From JAAYBT01 sp964404395 (GTDB lineage Bacteria; Bacillota; Clostridia; Acetivibrionales; DTU013), in NCBI GenBank assembly GCA_964404395.1, contig CAYOKA010000117.1, positions 1 through 6,815 of the forward strand: a DNA stretch of 6,815 nucleotides, in the 5' to 3' direction. Under the pieces are notes generated by a model, which was not told where the DNA came from, made no database searches, and saw only the letters and a list, made by a program, of their open reading frames with translations. Positions 5,346 to 6,815 of this stretch are shown here, in pieces (position 1 is the stretch's first letter; each line of letters opens with the position of its first letter). Both the position numbers and the translations under genes were made by a program.

Positions 5346-6659
5346 ATGTTGAAGCAAAAGACCAGAATCGAAAAATTCATGACAAGGTATGGGATGGATG
5401 CGGGAAGTATCAATTTAGAAGAAAACTGCGAGGTGTTCTTAAGGGAAATGCAAAATGGTCTCCAGGGGACAGGCTCCCTGCTTATGATTCCAACCTATAT
5501 CGGTATGGAAAAGGAGTTGCCTGTTATGGAGCCCGTCATTACTATTGATGCCGGCGGGACAAATTTCAGAGTAGCTGTTATCCATTTTGATGAGGACAGG
5601 AAAGCGCTTGTTGAAGATTTCAAGGTTTATCCGATGCCCGGCTCAAAGGGTGAGGTTTCAAAGGAAGAATTTTTTGAGACGATGGCGGACTATATCCAGC
5701 CGGTTTTGCACAGAAGTAACAGGATAAGCTTTTGTTTTTCCTATCCAGCCGAGGCGATGCCCAATAAGGATGGTAAAATCATTAAGTTCAGCAAGGAAAT
5801 TAATATCAGGGATGTGGAAGGAGAGCTTGTGGGAAGCAACCTGAAGGAAGTTTTCAAAAAGCGTGGGTTTGATGAAGAGAAGGAGATTGTAGTTCTCAAC
5901 GATACTGTTGCCACACTGCTTGCAGGGAAAGCCGCTTCGCCTGACAGAGCATTTGACGGTTATATTGGATTCATTCTGGGGACAGGCACAAACATCTGCT
6001 ATGCGGAAAAATGCAGGAATATATCTAAGGTGCCGCAATTGTCGGAACAAGATGGAGCAATGCTTATTAACATGGAGTCCGGCGCATACGGCAAGGTCCC
6101 AAGGGGGCAAATTGATATGGAGTTTGACGCAACAACGCTAAATCCGGGGGATTTTGCTTTTGAGAAGACTATCTCGGGAGCATATCAGGGAGGATTAACG
6201 CTGGCAACGATACGCAAGGCGGCTGAGGATGGCATTTTCTCGTCTGGATTTGTCGCTGAGCTAAAAAATCTTAATGAGCTGGCTTCAAAGCAAATCGATG
6301 ATTTCCTGTTTTATCCCTATGGTGATAACCCCTTGGCTAAATGCTGTGCAAGATCGGGCGACGATGAGGATCGTGTGTTGCTCTTTTACCTAATTGATAA
6401 TATTTTTGAAAGGATTGCGAAATTTGTTACATTCGCTTTGACAGCAGTTCTCGAAAAAACGGGAAGCGGCAAGAATCCCTGCATGCCTGCATGTATTACT
6501 GCTGATGGTTCAACTTTTTACAAATCAAAGCTTTTCAGAAGCAAGCTGGAATATTATATCAAGTCATATACCAATGACGTGAAGGGAACTTACTGCGAAT
6601 TCGTGAAGGTGGATAATGGTACGCTGATTGGTACTGCTATTGCAGGTCTTCTGAATTAG
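5346..6659 (+). CDS. Hexokinase-family sugar kinase (eukaryote-like fold family)
   Basis: This 437-aa protein is related to eukaryotic hexokinases and not to bacterial ROK or Glk glucokinases; it should phosphorylate glucose or another hexose at the start of glycolysis. Visible elements in order are phosphate-1 loop IDAGGTNFRVAV (67-78), the sugar-binding segment FSYPAEAMPNKDGKI (131-145), catalytic D186 in VLNDTVATLLAG, phosphate-2 loop GFILGTGTNICYAE (208-221), glucose-contacting E244 in INMESGAYG, and the adenosine motif ADGSTFYKS (386-394). All key residues are present, so it is probably active. The start is ATG 5346 with an AAAGGGGGGG tract at 5330-5339. No signal peptide or membrane segment is seen, implying a cytosolic enzyme. 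It follows ecfT, has its own promoter candidate, and lies 13 nt before truA. Hexose specificity and the phosphoryl donor (ATP, GTP or other) are not readable here. Confidence 0.92.
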   Translation: MLKQKTRIEKFMTRYGMDAGSINLEENCEVFLREMQNGLQGTGSLLMIPTYIGMEKELPVMEPVITIDAGGTNFRVAVIHFDEDRKALVEDFKVYPMPGSKGEVSKEEFFETMADYIQPVLHRSNRISFCFSYPAEAMPNKDGKIIKFSKEINIRDVEGELVGSNLKEVFKKRGFDEEKEIVVLNDTVATLLAGKAASPDRAFDGYIGFILGTGTNICYAEKCRNISKVPQLSEQDGAMLINMESGAYGKVPRGQIDMEFDATTLNPGDFAFEKTISGAYQGGLTLATIRKAAEDGIFSSGFVAELKNLNELASKQIDDFLFYPYGDNPLAKCCARSGDDEDRVLLFYLIDNIFERIAKFVTFALTAVLEKTGSGKNPCMPACITADGSTFYKSKLFRSKLEYYIKSYTNDVKGTYCEFVKVDNGTLIGTAIAGLLN

Positions 6660-6672
6660 GCGGTTATATAAA

Positions 6673-6815
6673 ATGAGGAATATTATGCTGACAATTGAAT
6701 TTGATGGCACAGCCTATCACGGCTGGCAGAGCCAGATAAATGCGATTACGGTACAGGATATTGTAACGGCTGCGGTTAACCGCCTTACGGGGGAAAGCTG
6801 CAGCCTTTCCGGTTC
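6673..6815 (+). CDS. truA: tRNA pseudouridine synthase A, N-terminal part (runs off the window)
   Basis: TruA converts uridines 38-40 of the tRNA anticodon arm to pseudouridine. The first 47 codons are present. MRNIMLTIEFDGTAYHGWQ matches the family N-terminus, and ITVQDIVTAAVNRLTGE follows as expected. The catalytic aspartate of the GRTDAGVHA motif should come immediately after the window ends at SLSGS. The start ATG 6673 fits family N-termini, but its Shine-Dalgarno match is weak; ATG 6685, preceded by AGGA, is an alternative that would remove four residues. The gene lies 13 nt after the hexokinase stop and is probably co-transcribed with it. TruA normally follows ecfT directly in this operon. 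Confidence 0.93.
   Translation, partial: MRNIMLTIEFDGTAYHGWQSQINAITVQDIVTAAVNRLTGESCSLSG

Overview
The window reads as the chromosome of a low-to-mid GC Gram-positive anaerobe of the class Clostridia. The reasons are strong purine-rich Shine-Dalgarno sites, TTG starts, clostridial-type RpoA and L17 proteins, and the Firmicutes gene order rpoA-rplQ-ecfA1-ecfA2-ecfT-truA at the end of the large ribosomal protein cluster. Species cannot be named from the sequence alone. A eukaryote-like hexokinase would suit a sugar- or cellulose-fermenting clostridium, but that is inference.

Layout: positions 1-177 are the spacer ahead of rpoA, probably following rpsD, which lies outside. The spacer holds a 10-bp perfect inverted repeat that could close a structured RNA. 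rpoA (178-1125) and rplQ (1170-1694) follow, and a hairpin terminator (1724-1766) sits just before ecfA1 (1800-2660). A small class I methyltransferase of the RsmC/YbxB type (2713-3309, minus strand) converges on ecfA1. A 293-bp non-coding block (3310-3602) is dense in inverted repeats that reuse a GTATAAT core. Next come ecfA2 (3603-4463) and ecfT (4456-5259), which overlap by 8 nt. A promoter-like region with a dyad precedes a hexokinase-fold sugar kinase (5346-6659). The window ends in the first 47 codons of truA.

Function: RpoA and L17 serve transcription and translation. EcfA1, EcfA2 and EcfT form the shared energising module of group II ECF vitamin/cofactor importers, whose substrate-binding S components are encoded elsewhere. 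The methyltransferase probably modifies rRNA, TruA makes tRNA pseudouridines, and the hexokinase phosphorylates sugar.

The distinctive points are two departures from the usual order: an opposite-strand methyltransferase plus a palindrome-rich spacer splits ecfA1 from ecfA2, and a hexokinase sits between ecfT and truA. The palindrome array at 3364-3559 is the least explained sequence. I see no clear evidence for a wholly new multi-gene system.
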